Origin: Corynespora cassiicola
Taxonomy: Eukaryota > Ascomycota > Dothideomycetes > Pleosporales > Corynesporascaceae
Direction of reading: 5' to 3'
Length of the DNA stretch: 64,000 nucleotides
NCBI GenBank assembly: GCA_022059125.1
Contig: JAEUWY010000008.1
Location: 496,001 to 560,000 of the forward strand
Positions 31,447 through 43,120 of this stretch are shown one piece after another. Under the pieces are notes generated by a model that was given only the letters and a program-made list of their open reading frames with translations, ran no database searches and was not told where the DNA came from. The first letter of the stretch is position 1. The number at the start of each line of letters is the position of its first letter. The position numbers were made by a program, and so were the translations under genes.

Positions 31447-33176
31447 TCAATAATGCACCACATTTTCCAGCTTCAATTCATCCCAGTCTCCCATTTCCAA
31501 AAGAGTCTTCCTCTGGTTCTCCAGCTCGGTCTTCAAGAAATCCACTGCGTCAGATCCAATCTTCTTCCTCACTTCTTCATCCATTTCTCCGAATCGCTCC
31601 TGCACGCTCTTCGAAAACGCGCTGTCAGGTCCGTGGCTCATCTGAGATGCCGCGACAACCTCGGCGGTGAGCAGGTACGCCATCAAAGTCGCATCGACAC
31701 CGGATATGCCCTCCTTTGTTGTGGCCAGGTAGAGTGCCAGACTCGCCGCCTGCCACGTTTGAACCACGCGAATAGGATGTGCCAGCTCCGGATACAGCTT
31801 TGGGAGGACATGACGATGTCGCTTTGCGCAATGCGCAAATGCTTGCTGGTATTCGCCGGCCGAGAGAAGATTTACGATCAAGTCATCTCGGAAAGCAGCG
31901 TACGGCTGTCGATACGCTGGCCAGAGCTTTGATTCATGGCACAGTTCCATGCCAGATATGATGAGGTCCACGGCAGCGGCCGGATCTGACTGCTGTTCCT
32001 CTTCGTACTTCTTGAAGGCCATGGCTTGGAGAGCTCCGGCTCTCTTTTCATCTTTCGACTTGCCAACAAAGTTTGCCGGGTCTTCCGCAAACTCCTTCAA
32101 CTTTTTATCCTTTAGAATTACGTCGGCTATCTTCTTGTATTTGTCGGACATGTCTTGAGGTGGTACTGTCCAGTCGTCTTCTTGGGAAGTGGTCTCTTTT
32201 TGACACTTGGTGCATTTGCACGTGAAGAACCAGCGTGACTTTAATTCGCTTTGGCGTCGTGCGAATGGGTTCGTGGGATCGATGTACGATATGTAGATTT
32301 CTTCATTCGCCTTGATAGGCTTCAGTGTTCGAAGGGATGTTTCTGCGCCATCCATGACAACATAGGCATTGGGCTCGCAAGAGTGATTCAGGTGGCTGAA
32401 AAGAGGATCGATGAAGATCCCAAGGGGGTCAAAGGTCGGGGTAATGAGCGTGAGACAGTTGGAAAGAATCTGTACCAGTAAGCCGAAGGATCTACCGCAT
32501 AACAGAGGAAGCTATACTCTTGCATACATGGCAGCAACGAACTCTGGCTCAAAGGCATTGCCAGTCAAATCTCGGGTGCCAAAGGCCATCAGCTGGATTC
32601 CATGTAGTTTTCCATTTTGTTGATATTCTTCCATGTGCGTGTCCAAACGACATATCATCTCCCACTGGTGGTCCGGAATGAGACCATATCTTTTGCGGGT
32701 CAGTATTTCTACACAGGCCAGTATGGCCTTTGGTATCTCCTTGTCTCCCACAGGTTTCAAAAGCTTGCATTCGTGCTTGTGGCCACGATGCCATGCTTCC
32801 TTTTGGCACTCCTGCCATCAATGAGTACTGGGATCGGATCTATTTTCTGGGGTGCACTTGCCTTGCTACAATAATAGAAGCGCTTGCAGCCCGCACATTT
32901 CTGAACGCTTGTGCCTTCCTTCACGTAGAGCCTGGAGCCAGTGGAAGATCCCTCGGTCCATACAAAGCAGTTTGCACACGTATCACTCAAACGCTCGGTA
33001 TCGAGTGATGCAGTGAGTGGACGAGGCACGGCAATGATGTGTTCGCCAGGACCATAGTCGGAGCCGGCGAATATACCGTCGCCGATGCATTCGCCTTTTG
33101 CGTTGACGCAAACCTCAGATTTGGCGAGATAGAAAGGCTTTTGCTTCGCCTCTGAATACTGTGTCTGAACTGCCAT
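31447..33176 (-). CDS. SET and MYND domain protein (SMYD-like lysine methyltransferase)
   Basis: Three exons, 33176-32862, 32811-32518 and 32469-31447, encode 543 residues. The N-terminal SET half (GDGIFAGSDYGPGEHI) is split by a MYND zinc finger at about 67-119: CANC, then KCAGCKRFYYCSKECQ joined across an intron, then HRGHKHEC. The SET core follows with FSHLNHSCEPNAYV (about 228-241) and EEIYISYID, then the post-SET CxCxxC (CKCTKCQ). A helical C-terminal half follows, as in SMYD proteins. These enzymes methylate histone or non-histone lysines with SAM. The first intron uses a GC donor; only that junction rebuilds the MYND finger. Confidence 0.92.
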
Positions 33177-33941
33177 GTCGGCAAATGGGCAATCAATGTG
33201 TTTAGATTGCAGCGCGTGAGATGAGGGCGAAGTGCAACGTCATCCTAAGCCCAAAGTGTTTCGCACCGTGTCGCGTAAAAACGTGAGCTGTCGGGCAGAC
33301 TAGTCTAATTCGGGTTAGACTTCTAGAATCATCTATCACACCTGTCTGCGGACCAGCTAAGCATAAAATCTTATCAGTATCGCAGTGGACAGCCTTCTCC
33401 AGGATTCAAAAGGAGAGGCTAGGGCAACATTACCAGCAAACTTGAATTAAGGATAGGCTATTCTCTCAAGTATACTGAATTTTGAAACACCAGTCTTAAT
33501 GGTATGCAATGCAATATCACTGTTGTATAGTGAATTGGTTTCACATGAATTCTTCTGTAGCTTTGAAGAAAACGTTTTCTAATCCAGGGATACAATTTTC
33601 TTGGATGGCAAGGTCAAATAAAGGTCATTAGTCTGTTCTCACCCGGCCTACAGTTCAATGACGTTGTGTTTATTCTGGCAACCTTTCCACTCATCCTGTG
33701 GGGGCGGCTCCATTCATCGCGGTGACTGCCTCGTCACTGTTACTGCTCTCACTTTTGCTAGATTTCAGGTTCACCTATAGTCTCACCATTCACCAGCGGC
33801 TGACCACCGCCAAATCTATTTAAGCAGCTTTCCTTGCCTGTAAGCTTCAACCTCCCACTCCCACAACCCTTCCTGCAGCTTTCTGTGCCACGCACGCCAC
33901 AGTCCCCTAGTCAATCTTCTTCCAACGTCCACCAATCCACA
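33177..33941. other. Divergent intergenic region, no gene seen
   Basis: About 765 bases of AT-richer sequence between two outward-facing genes. The 100 bases before 33942 are C/T-rich, as in a leader. Confidence 0.55.
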
Positions 33942-34472
33942 ATGGCCAAAGCCAATGGTGACAGTGCTGCAGGCAGCAAGATGATTCCAGCCGACTGTGT
34001 CTCTGTCCTGCTCATGGCCATTGGCAACACCTCCATCAGCAAGGCCCAGTACGACATGATGTCGGCGCTGGATGGAACGCGCACGTCAAGCTCTTTCGAG
34101 CATCAATTCCGCTCCATCACCCAGAAAGCCAAGGAGCTTAAAGCTCGTGTCGACAAAGGCGAGAAGTTCACTGCCATCCAGCCAAACAAGAAGCGAGGTA
34201 TGTCCTACTGATGCTGCTGATACGGCAGATGCTGACGGCATACAGGCGCCGGTGCAATGACTCCACCAGATACGCCAGTCAAGAAGACCAAGACCACTTC
34301 CGCGGAGTCTCCCAAGAAAACTCGTGCAGCCCCGAAAGGTCGTGGTAAAAAGGCTGTCAAGGAGGAACCCAAGGAGCAAGCTCATCCTACGGGCAGTGAC
34401 TTGTTTCTCGGCTTGAGCGACGACTTTTGTGATTTCGGAAATGCGTTCAAACCGGACCTGGGTTGGGAGTGA
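33942..34472 (+). CDS. Small lysine-rich hypothetical protein, probably nuclear
   Basis: Two exons, 33942-34197 and 34246-34472, give 160 residues. The first half is a helical domain (ADCVSVLLMAIGNTSISKAQYDMM...) that resembles the short Myb/SANT-like helices of many small ascomycete proteins, though I cannot assign it. The second half is a basic Pro/Lys/Ala tail (KKTKTTSAESPKKTR, KGRGKKAVKEE) like histone H1 or HMGA tails, then a short acidic/aromatic end. The basic motifs suggest nuclear import. Splice joins KKR to GAGAM in phase. Function unknown. Confidence 0.8.
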
Positions 34473-36780
34473 TGGGTTGAATCCATCGGGATGGCCATCT
34501 CTTTGAGATGTCTTTGTGTGCCTTCACAGTATCCCCTGAGGGAATGCGAAGCAGGAGCTCACGATTTTCCCACGACTTGATGACATTTTCGAAGAGAAGG
34601 TGGAGTGTGGGGCAGGGGTACAACGGTCCCTCTTGATCGTGGATACAGTTCAATTTGGCCGGCAGGTCGATCGAAATATCTGGAGCCTAGGCTTCTCATT
34701 GGGAATATCAGCCTTCTAGCCAAATGGATAATATGATGAAAAAAAAATGAAGCGTCCCATGGTGAACGTGCCACTGTTGTATTCCGTCAAAGTATCGGGG
34801 TTCAATGTTGGACTTTGCGCACGCCGGATAACTATTCTGCCTAGGCGAGTTTCACAAGTGTGTAGCAAAGGGCCAGTCAGTCACTCCATGACAGCCCTCT
34901 GATCATCATATCCACCTCGATTGAGAATATGTTGAACAGTCCAGAGGCGTTGCAATGACCAGACTGTGGGAGACGCAAAACGTGTTGGTTGCTTTGGAAA
35001 GCGCGTCAGCCGCCGAATAGCCATTCCACCAGGTTACTTCTCGTCTCACATGCTTGCTCTTGTGCACAGTCGAATTGAGTGATTTTTTTTTTCCTTCGTT
35101 CCGTCGGGGCCAAGATGGAACAGGGCGCGCACAGGGGGCCGGAAGCCGCCAAACGTCTCATGATGGAGCAAGTGTTTCGGGGATAGATAGGCACCGCATG
35201 GAGCAGTCTTTGAGGATGCGCGTGTATAGCCGGGCGGCGGAGGTGGGCGAATTGGCCCGTCTGGGTTCGGCAGTGGACGGACACGTGCACAGGGGTTCCC
35301 TGTGGCGAACCTGATGCTCTCACAACAAACACAACGACGGCCACATGGACAAATGGAACAAGTGGACAGAAAAGTTCGCCACAGGCACGCGCGCGCACAA
35401 GACCACGATCAGGGCGACCATCTCCTTTTTCTAAGGCACGCAGCGCGCGCCGGTCTCGCCATGGCGTCTGGCGGCGCAAGACCTCGCTTCTCTATCTCTC
35501 CCTCTCTCTCGCGGCTGTTCGGCCAAGCAGCAATCTCGTTTCCCGATTAAAATTACCAATTGGCCAGCAGGCTAACCGCAAGTCGACAACGAGGAAATAA
35601 TCACCGGGCTGGCACCGAACGACAGCGGAGCAGTCGAGCGCGGCGGGCCAGGATGAGGATGCGCCCGGCGGCTTGACAGCTTGGTGTCCCCCCCCCCGAG
35701 CTCACCGATCCCCGACCAATCCCCCAGGGCGAGGCAGCGATCGCTTGCCGTGTCGTGGCCGCGAGATTGGGCGCCGAGGAGTCAGTCGGAGGCGAGTGTG
35801 GTATTGCCTTTGGCTGGAAGAGGGCGGTTATTGACGAGGACGTGGCCGGCCTGCCAAATCGGGACACGACGTGTGCAATGGGTGGAATGGCGACGGGCAG
35901 CAGGCCCGCCGGTTCTGAGGATCGCTATTCTGCAGCGCGACCGCGTGCTGGGCGGGCCATGGCATCATCGGCGGCGATCCAGCGTGCGTGCATGCATGCA
36001 TGCATGGATGCGGTGCTGGTGGTGCTGGTGGTGCTGGCCAACACGAGGTGGACGAGACGACGACGAGCAACGACGACAGGCAGGACAGGCGCTGCGGCGG
36101 CGGCGGGTTGGGCGAGGGATCTCGCAGCTGCAGCGCGAAGCCCCTGAATTTCCCCGGATTATTGGATGGCTCTGCCCTACGCTGGATGCCGTTAGCTGGC
36201 CGACGCACACGGGCTAGCAGCGCCCTGCTCGCAGGCTAGCTCGCCGTTGGCGCGACCGGGGGCTCGATGGCAGCCAAGCGCCCATGCGTGAATGGTTCTG
36301 GGCGGGCCATCCTGGGCCTCCCTGGGCCACGGTGAACACGCCTTGGGGCCAGCCCAGGCGCATCCAGGGGCGCAGAGGGGCCCGCACCCGGCGCAGTCTG
36401 CTCGAGTGGGCTCGACTGGGCCTGGCCATTGGCCCCGCTGGCGATGGAGCGCATGAAAAACTGGGAGCATGCTGCATGCTGCACGCTGCGTCGGCAGGCA
36501 ATTAGCGGGCCATGTTCATTCCTGCCGTTACTCTGGTTGCTTTCGGCCGGGGGTCGTCTCCCGTAAAAAGTCAGCTGCTCCCCGGGCTCTGGACACTCTC
36601 TTTACCTCACACTCTCTCGTCCCTCCTTCGACATAGGTCCCCTCGCTGTACAGCATCCCGTCACTCATTAATACCCCCTTCACCCGGCCCCCATACGTAG
36701 TCCCCCCCCCCCCAACTCTAATACTTCTTAATCACCAACCCCAAACCAACGCTCCACCACCACCACCAACAATCATCAAC
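34473..36780. other. Long GC-rich non-coding region upstream of the surface-protein gene
   Basis: About 2.3 kb without a supportable gene; several GC-driven open frames overlap on both strands in 35,600-36,500. It contains A/T homopolymers (34739-34747, 35083-35092), a TGCA repeat near 35986-36008 and many short simple-sequence tracts. Its length suggests an extended promoter or 5' untranslated region of the gene at 36781, or an unannotated non-coding transcript. Confidence 0.55.
36590..36780 (+). promoter_or_regulatory. Pyrimidine-rich core promoter/leader
   Basis: Blocks of CT-rich sequence (CTCTCTTTACCTCACACTCTC), a ten-base C run near 36702-36711 and then a CA-rich, G-poor leader directly before ATG 36781 (ending CATCAAC). 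This is the pattern of strongly expressed fungal genes, where transcription starts within or after the CT block. Confidence 0.6.
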
Positions 36781-37540
36781 ATGCGTTTCTTCGAGGTTGT
36801 CATCTCCGGCGCGGCCCTGCTCGCTGCCGTCTACGCCGTCGAGTTCAACGACGTCCCCAGCTCCATTGAGCCGGGCCAGACCTACACCATCACCTACTCC
36901 CCCAGGGACAACACCCCCACCGAGATCATCCTCCGTGAGGGCGACCCGAACGACCTCACCACCCTTGGCCCCTTGACCAGTATGCGCGCCCCCAATCCAT
37001 TCCCAATTGCTACCAGGCGTGCCTTGCTAACCGATCTACCCAGCCACTGCCACCGGCGGCTCGTTCGAGTGGACCGTTGACCCGTCCCTGCCCAACTCGT
37101 CCAACTACGCCCTGGAGATCCGCCAGGAGGGCGCCGACCCCAACTACAGCGGCCTGATCGCCCTGTCCGGCAGCGACGCCGAGAGCTCGGCCGCCTCGTC
37201 CGCCACCCCCTCTGCCACCACTGCCTCTTCTGCCGCCTCGTCCGCTGCCTCGTCTTCGGTCTCTGCCTCGGAGACCAGCGACGCCTCGACTCTCATCACC
37301 TCTGCCAGCAGCGCCGCCTCGGCCTCGGCCTCCATCTCGCCTTCGGCTAGCACCAACGGCACCGTCACCAGCGCCACCCTGTCCGCCACCTCGACTGGCT
37401 CTCGTTCCTCGGCCACCGGCGGTGCCGACGAGACCTCGACTGGTCCCCCGGCTGAGAGCACCGGCGGTGCCGCTACCCTCGGCTCCAGCCCTCTGGCCCT
37501 CATCTTCGGCGCCGTGGCTGCCATGGTCTACCTCAACTAA
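36781..37540 (+). CDS. GPI-anchored serine-rich surface protein with Kre9/Knh1-like domain
   Basis: Two exons, 36781-36979 and 37044-37540, encode 231 residues. A signal peptide (MRFFEVVISGAALLAAVYA) is followed by a beta-sandwich-like domain of about 100 residues (PSSIEPGQTYTITYSP, GSFEWTVD, NYALEIRQ) typical of the fungal Ser-Thr-rich GPI-anchored family with a Kre9/Knh1-like N-terminus. A roughly 90-residue Ser/Ala/Thr stalk follows, then a hydrophobic C-terminus (SSPLALIFGAVAAMVYLN) fitting a GPI-attachment signal. Likely cell-wall or plasma-membrane protein. Codons are strongly C-ending, which with the CT-rich leader suggests high expression. Confidence 0.9.
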
Positions 37541-40500
37541 GCCAGTTGACCACGTCTTGTTCTTTTCCTTTAACTGCAAGAATTGATTCACACTCAAACA
37601 AACCGATTCACGCTTATTTCCTTCTTACTCTTCTTCTACGAGATACTCATTAAGCAAGCATTGGATAATGTGGAGGGGCAAATCGATCACTACGAGTTTG
37701 ACTTATTTTACCCACGCTATTGGTGCCCTGGGGTGTCCTGAACCTTCTTAATGCATGAGCCACGATTGCTAGGGGCGTTTGATTCTGCGACCGTAGTGGT
37801 GGTTATTTTTTTTTTATTCCAGACTTGAGGGGAGAGAGGGGAGCGAGGCACGGGCTCGTTTCTAGTGCAGAATTGGGCTTTGTACAGTTGAGCGGGGATG
37901 TGGTGAGGTGCGATGAGAGACAGACTACCCAAAAAATGAAACCGTACACCCATAACACACATACTTTCTGTGCTCTGTTGGTGAATGCGATGCTTGTCCT
38001 GTCGGATCGCGATCCAGTGCGTCATGGAGCCAGCGTTGTTGCCGCAGGTTGATTGTCCAGAGTGCGCAAGGCATTGTGCCCAGCCCAGGCGCGTGACAGG
38101 CGCGTACGACATATGGACCGCATCGCATCGCTGCGCGCAGCGCATTGCGCCGAAGAACCAAGGGAAGGCCATGATGACGCAGTCCTCGCCGCCCAATCCC
38201 CAACTCGCCATTCGCAAACCGCAAAAGTCTGAGGATTGGTAGGCGGCAGAGGAGGAAAAAAAAAGAGGGAGAGAGAGAGAGATGGAGGTGTTCGGCGGTT
38301 AGTTTCACGCACCACATCTTTTTTTTTTTTCCCTACCCATTCTAGAACTGATGTGTTGTGTTTTGCAGAAGAGACATGTTTTGGCTCAGACGTGTCACCT
38401 TTTTCCTTGCTTTGCCCTCTTTTTGCTTTTCCGCCCAGCAGTTCTGTGTTTGTGTCCGTCCTCGGCGGGGGCCGTATGGTATGCCTGTTCGCCCAGCGAC
38501 CCTGTTGCATCGGCAGATGGGTTGCACAAAAGGGCGAATGGGCCCCGTCGTGCTTCGAGCCTCGAGCCTCGAGCAAAGACGCACACGCACACAGCAGCCG
38601 ACGGACGCAGGTCGCATAGCACGGCATGGCGGGTCGAGTGGAGAGGAGGCACACGCACGGCATTGGGCGGCGACGGCGGCGGCGCCACTTGTTGCGTGCT
38701 CGGATGGATCTACCTGTCTGGCTGTCTGTCGCAAAGCTACCATCGCGACTTGCCGAAACCTTGCTGAGCCGGCCGGCCAGTCTGTCTGTCCGACTCTGGC
38801 GTGTTTTTTTTTTTAACCTTTGGACATGGGCGCCAGCAGAACGCGCGCGCGTCAACGCCAAAAATAGTGGGCACGTTGTTGTTGGGGGCCCTTTTTGGTG
38901 CTCGCTCGCTCGCTGTCAGAAAAGTATAATGAACGGACAGTCTCTCCAGCCGTGTCTTGCGCGGACCGGGCTCGTGACCGCCTGCTTCCAAGCTACCGCT
39001 CGTTTTACCGATGCGTTGTCTCGTCTCTCGCGAAGAGACAAAAAGAAAGAGCGAGTTCGCGGGCAAGTTGACGTTGGTCGACGGCAATACAGACATGGTA
39101 CGCTAGCTACCTGACCACAACGAGCCCATGTCTGCATGCATGGATGCATGCATGCATGCAGACAAAAAAAAAAGTACCCGGGTGGGGAAGAAGAAGCAAA
39201 GAAACGGTCGAACGTCGCAATAACCTTAACCTCAAGCTTGAATAAACTGGAGCTCTGAAACGCACCGTCTGACGTTTTTTTTTTCCTTGCGTCGACTCGT
39301 GGCTTGACCCTCCCGGCTGTTGATCAGGTTTGCTGGCCACGCTGGCGTAAGATGCTGCTCTGTGTGTCCGCCCCCCCTTCCCCCTTCCCGCGGCCGGGCT
39401 GGGTTCGTGGGACGACGGGAGGGGCCGATTGCTCACGTCCTCGAGTCAATTGGGTGACACCGACACTTATCCGTTTCGCTGCTGATCGAGGCTCCACTTG
39501 CTTGCGCAATCCGCCGCCTGCGAGCTGCCCGCTTTCTCCTTTCTTGCCCTTTTCTTCTCTCCTTCCGTTCCGCGACCAAGGGGGGGTTTTCCCAATGGCT
39601 TCTTGGTGTGCTTGTTTTGCGCCGCCGCCGGCTGGGAGCTGGCTTGCTTTTTGCGGCTGCTAGGGCGAGCGGGTGCGTGGCTCATAACTTTGTGGTTCGT
39701 ATTCGCGTTTGGGTGCGTTGTGCGAGACAGAGAGCTGAATGCCTGTCTTGGGTTGAGGTCGGGTCGACGCGTCATGGCGCGAGGCTGGATGCTGAGGGGG
39801 AGCGAGCGCCCTGCATGCGGAGTGCAGCGCGCTAGTGCACGTCTCAGCTGCGAGAGCGCGGGGTAGGCGGCGGGGGCATGTTCGTGGGAGAGGAGGCATC
39901 CGAGGCATCGGAGGCTGTGTGGTGGTTTTGTCTGCGCTTGGGTTGCCGGCAGCATACTTGTCTGGCGTCGTTAGGCTGCCAACAGTCTCCCACCGTGTGC
40001 TGCTGCTCCGGCGACCTTGATGTGTACGACAGACAGGCCCTTGGGCTTTGCTGTCCAAGGCCTGTTCCATCAAGAATGGCCGGGCATGTGCAATCTGCAG
40101 CCTTGACTAAGAACATACCCAGGTAGATACTTACCTACACACTTGGATAGGTAGCGGCATGCTTCCCAAACATGTGAAGGTGCGTTGAATCAAAAGTCTT
40201 ACACACGTCAGCCACTGTCCAGAAGCGAAGGCTATGCCCTCACTTGATTTCCTTATAGAAATTTTGCGATTCTAGGTTGTTGCTTGAGTGGCCACTTTCA
40301 GTGTATTCGGTGTGGCTGTTAGGACTATAGTGAGATGGTTTGCACGGATTCCTGAGACGATGACGTCAATGTCTGGTGCGGCTCGTATCTCCCGGTTCCC
40401 TCTTATCTAATCCCTCTTATTCCTGCCCGAAAGAATCGAGGAACAACCAGGAAATTGTGGGGTACTATGCCATCTGAAGTCATTTGTGGCACAGGACGCT

Positions 40501-40912
40501 TTTTTGTGGACTGTGTTTGTGTACTTTACTTGTGACATACTTCCTCTCCTAGGAAGGTAATACAAGAAAACGCGACTGTGCCCTGAGTAAATACCCAACA
40601 AGGATATATAAAGTAGGATTACAACGGCTCCACAAGCTAAGAAAAGAGGAAGCGTGCCAATCAGGGCACAGATACCTCGAATTGACCGTTTCAACTTTCA
40701 TGACTAATGTGATACAACTTGACAAAATAAGCTGCATTTTCGAAACAAGGGCTGGTAATCCAGACAGGGTGGCGTAGATCGATAGGCTATGACCAGCATA
40801 CCCTTCTATCTGGCCCCTTGAACACAGCAGTCCATACCCAACTTCCTTCGTTGCCATATCCTCCATTACAATAGCTTCTCGAATCCCCACTTGCTCGGCT
40901 CCCCGCATCGCC
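37541..40912. other. Long gene-free region rich in A/T homopolymers
   Basis: About 3.4 kb with no supportable gene. Homopolymers of nine or more occur at 37806-37815 (T), 38256-38264 (A), 38319-38330 (T), 38804-38814 (T), 39164-39173 (A) and 39275-39284 (T), in otherwise GC-rich DNA. A TGCA-repeat palindrome lies at 39132-39160. The overlapping open frames on both strands have no family features. Could be long untranslated, promoter or non-coding RNA sequence. Confidence 0.55.
39132..39160. repeat. TGCA palindromic microsatellite
   Basis: CTGCATGCATGG followed by five more TGCA-phase units; the whole block is largely self-complementary. A related tract at 35986-36010 shares the 14-mer GCATGCATGGATGC. 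Confidence 0.85.
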
Positions 40913-42583
40913 ATGTATCCGCCCGCAGCTTCGCCTCTAGAAGCTCTGCCACTCGTCGTGCTGCAGATGATGTGCGAATTTCTAGTCGACGACGATCGTA
41001 AATGGGCACGACGCAGTCTGCAAGCTTTCTCACTAGTAAGCCGGACTTGCTGTGATGCTGCAGAAAAATATCGATTCGAAAGCATCCCGCTGACCCTGAA
41101 GGATCGGGAATATGCAATACAAGATACAAGACTACGGAGAGATTTGATTTTGTGGGAGAAAAGGATCACCCCGGACCGTCGACGACACGTCCGAAGAGTG
41201 ACGGTCAAACAAGACTGTAGATACATGAACCCCGAAAGCATATGGTACGATTTCGATGACGGCATTCATAAAACGAGGATACCAAGAGAGTTTTTCATAG
41301 ACTCCAAACAACATAAAAATGCTCGCTCCCCCACAAAATTTGCTCAAAGCATGTGGGACAAACTTGCCTTATTTCTCGAATCCCTGCCCGGTCTGCAAGA
41401 TTTGATATGGGAAACACCCCGTCAGGTGCCACCATCCATAGTCTCAGGGCTACGGGGCCGCAACGTTCGTTTGCACATCTGCATCTTTAGTCTTTCCAGT
41501 GCCATTCAAACAACATCCGAGCCTCAACGTATGAGTGAGGATGACATTGCGCTCGCCAAGTCTCCGAACATCTATAGTGTGGCTTCACCTCGTATCCTAT
41601 GGGATTTAGATGAACAATTGGATCGCAATAAAGACGTTCTCCTGGACATGGTCGCTGGCTTGGCGCCTGGACTGCGCGTAGTGAAAACGGTAGATCGAGC
41701 AGATTATGCCTGGGAGATCCCCCCAGAAACAGAAGCCACTAGGATGCAACTTCCGTGGAAGGACGAATTGTCGAAAGCGGTACCTTCTGGTCAACTGACT
41801 AGGCTTGCGCTCCATGGGAAGATACGGCTAAACCAAGTACTTGACTGGATCCGTGTCACTCAATTCTCACAATTACAGGATCTCGAGATGGACAATGTGG
41901 AGAAACCTGTTATGGATGAGCTTGTAAAAGTAGCCATTGACGGAAGACTAAACAATCTTCGGCGCCTTTCTCTCACAGGCTACTCCTGTCTAAACACAGA
42001 TGGACTGCTTTGCGCATTACGACCGCTGGAGGCTTTATCGTTGAGCTACATACTTGCTTGTGATGGGTTTGCTGCCATCTCACAAGTTCATGGCAGTTCA
42101 TTGCGCACATTGGAGTTCAAGCCAGATGATGCAACATGCTACGACATCAACGACCTACCAAGGTATTGCCCAAATCTTCAGGAGGTTAAGATTACCATGT
42201 GCCGGCCGAGTGGCCATAGTCGCGAGTCGGAAGGTTACCACTCGCTCAACTCTTTGCGGAAGCTCGAAATCCTTGATCTGACGCTATGGACTCCCGACTT
42301 CACCGATGACGAAATGTTACGCGCAGATGCGGTGAGGCTGAAGGAGCATTTAACCAATGCATTCATAGACGAGGACCTTGCGATAGCCATTGCCCGAATA
42401 CTGTCCAGGGGGCATCGGGTATTACAAAAGGTGAGACTTCGTAATCGGTGTGACGGAGATTGTGACATCATTTCGGATGATGAGGAGTTTTTGGAAATAA
42501 TCAATGTTTTGGGAAGAGACTGGATCTGCTCCCGAAGCGCAAACAACGAAGATGAAATCGTTGCTTGGCAGACAAGTCCCTAG
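40913..42583 (+). CDS. F-box/LRR-like protein ending at a premature in-frame stop
   Basis: A single-exon frame of 556 residues. The N-terminus (LEALPLVVLQMMCEFLVDDDRKWARRSLQAFSLVSRTCCDAA) is a fungal F-box, the Skp1-docking module of SCF ubiquitin ligases. From about residue 290 the pattern of L-x-x-L strands (LTRLALHG, LQDLEMDN, LRRLSLTG, LEALSLSY, LRTLEFKP, LQEVKI, LEILDLT) is leucine-rich-repeat-like and would bind substrate. The frame stops at TAG 42581-42583, yet the same frame stays open for 35 more codons to TGA 42689-42691 with clearly protein-like content. The gene may be a recent nonsense allele or use readthrough. Confidence 0.85.
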   Translation: MYPPAASPLEALPLVVLQMMCEFLVDDDRKWARRSLQAFSLVSRTCCDAAEKYRFESIPLTLKDREYAIQDTRLRRDLILWEKRITPDRRRHVRRVTVKQDCRYMNPESIWYDFDDGIHKTRIPREFFIDSKQHKNARSPTKFAQSMWDKLALFLESLPGLQDLIWETPRQVPPSIVSGLRGRNVRLHICIFSLSSAIQTTSEPQRMSEDDIALAKSPNIYSVASPRILWDLDEQLDRNKDVLLDMVAGLAPGLRVVKTVDRADYAWEIPPETEATRMQLPWKDELSKAVPSGQLTRLALHGKIRLNQVLDWIRVTQFSQLQDLEMDNVEKPVMDELVKVAIDGRLNNLRRLSLTGYSCLNTDGLLCALRPLEALSLSYILACDGFAAISQVHGSSLRTLEFKPDDATCYDINDLPRYCPNLQEVKITMCRPSGHSRESEGYHSLNSLRKLEILDLTLWTPDFTDDEMLRADAVRLKEHLTNAFIDEDLAIAIARILSRGHRVLQKVRLRNRCDGDCDIISDDEEFLEIINVLGRDWICSRSANNEDEIVAWQTSP

Positions 42584-42691
42584 GATGAGGACTTCAAAAA
42601 CGAATACATGAAGGTGCGCGAAGATCTCGCTGATTGGCTCCCGGAAATTTATGAGGCCGAGAGGGACCGTTGGCTACCTTGGGACATTTGA
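42584..42691 (+). other. In-frame coding remnant after the F-box stop codon
   Basis: Thirty-five codons in the same frame as the upstream gene, starting DEDFKNEYMK and ending RDRWLPWDI before TGA. Acidic, with aromatic residues spaced like a folded C-terminal helix. No intron signal could skip the TAG. Confidence 0.7.
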
Positions 42692-43120
42692 TGGAAAGAA
42701 TGGAAGAGCCTTTCTCTGGCTGGTGTTGAAAATTGAAGTGTTTGCTACGATTACATGCAATATACCCCCGCAGACTGTGCTTAAAACATCAAAAGTATCA
42801 ATCATGTATTCAATCCTCGAATTGTAGACTTGGAAATCACTATGCAGAAGGCGTGCAAAAACCCTCGGCCAGTGACCTTTGAATCCTTGACCCTTATCCA
42901 TACGCAGTCCTGCTTCTTATTAAGACCACGTTTAGCATTGGTGTCTGGACAGATACGTTTCACCCCTTGACAACTACCACTATTCCATTTCCACAACCCA
43001 CAGAACCTGACACAAGTCCCCGAATCATGTCCAGACTCGACTCCGCGTCAATCATTCGTAGGCCTACAGCTCCCCGCAGAAGAGGGCAACATACAGCCCC
43101 CCTCTCCGACCGACGTCCCC
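42692..43120. other. Intergenic, no gene seen
   Basis: About 430 bases. The plus-strand frame at 42967-43167 (Thr/Pro/Arg-rich) overlaps the next gene's 3' end and has no supporting motif. Confidence 0.5.

Noticed and set aside
35681..36217. 178-codon plus-strand frame with Arg/Trp-rich translation
   Set aside because: GC-rich non-coding sequence; equally long frames exist in other phases and the opposite strand.
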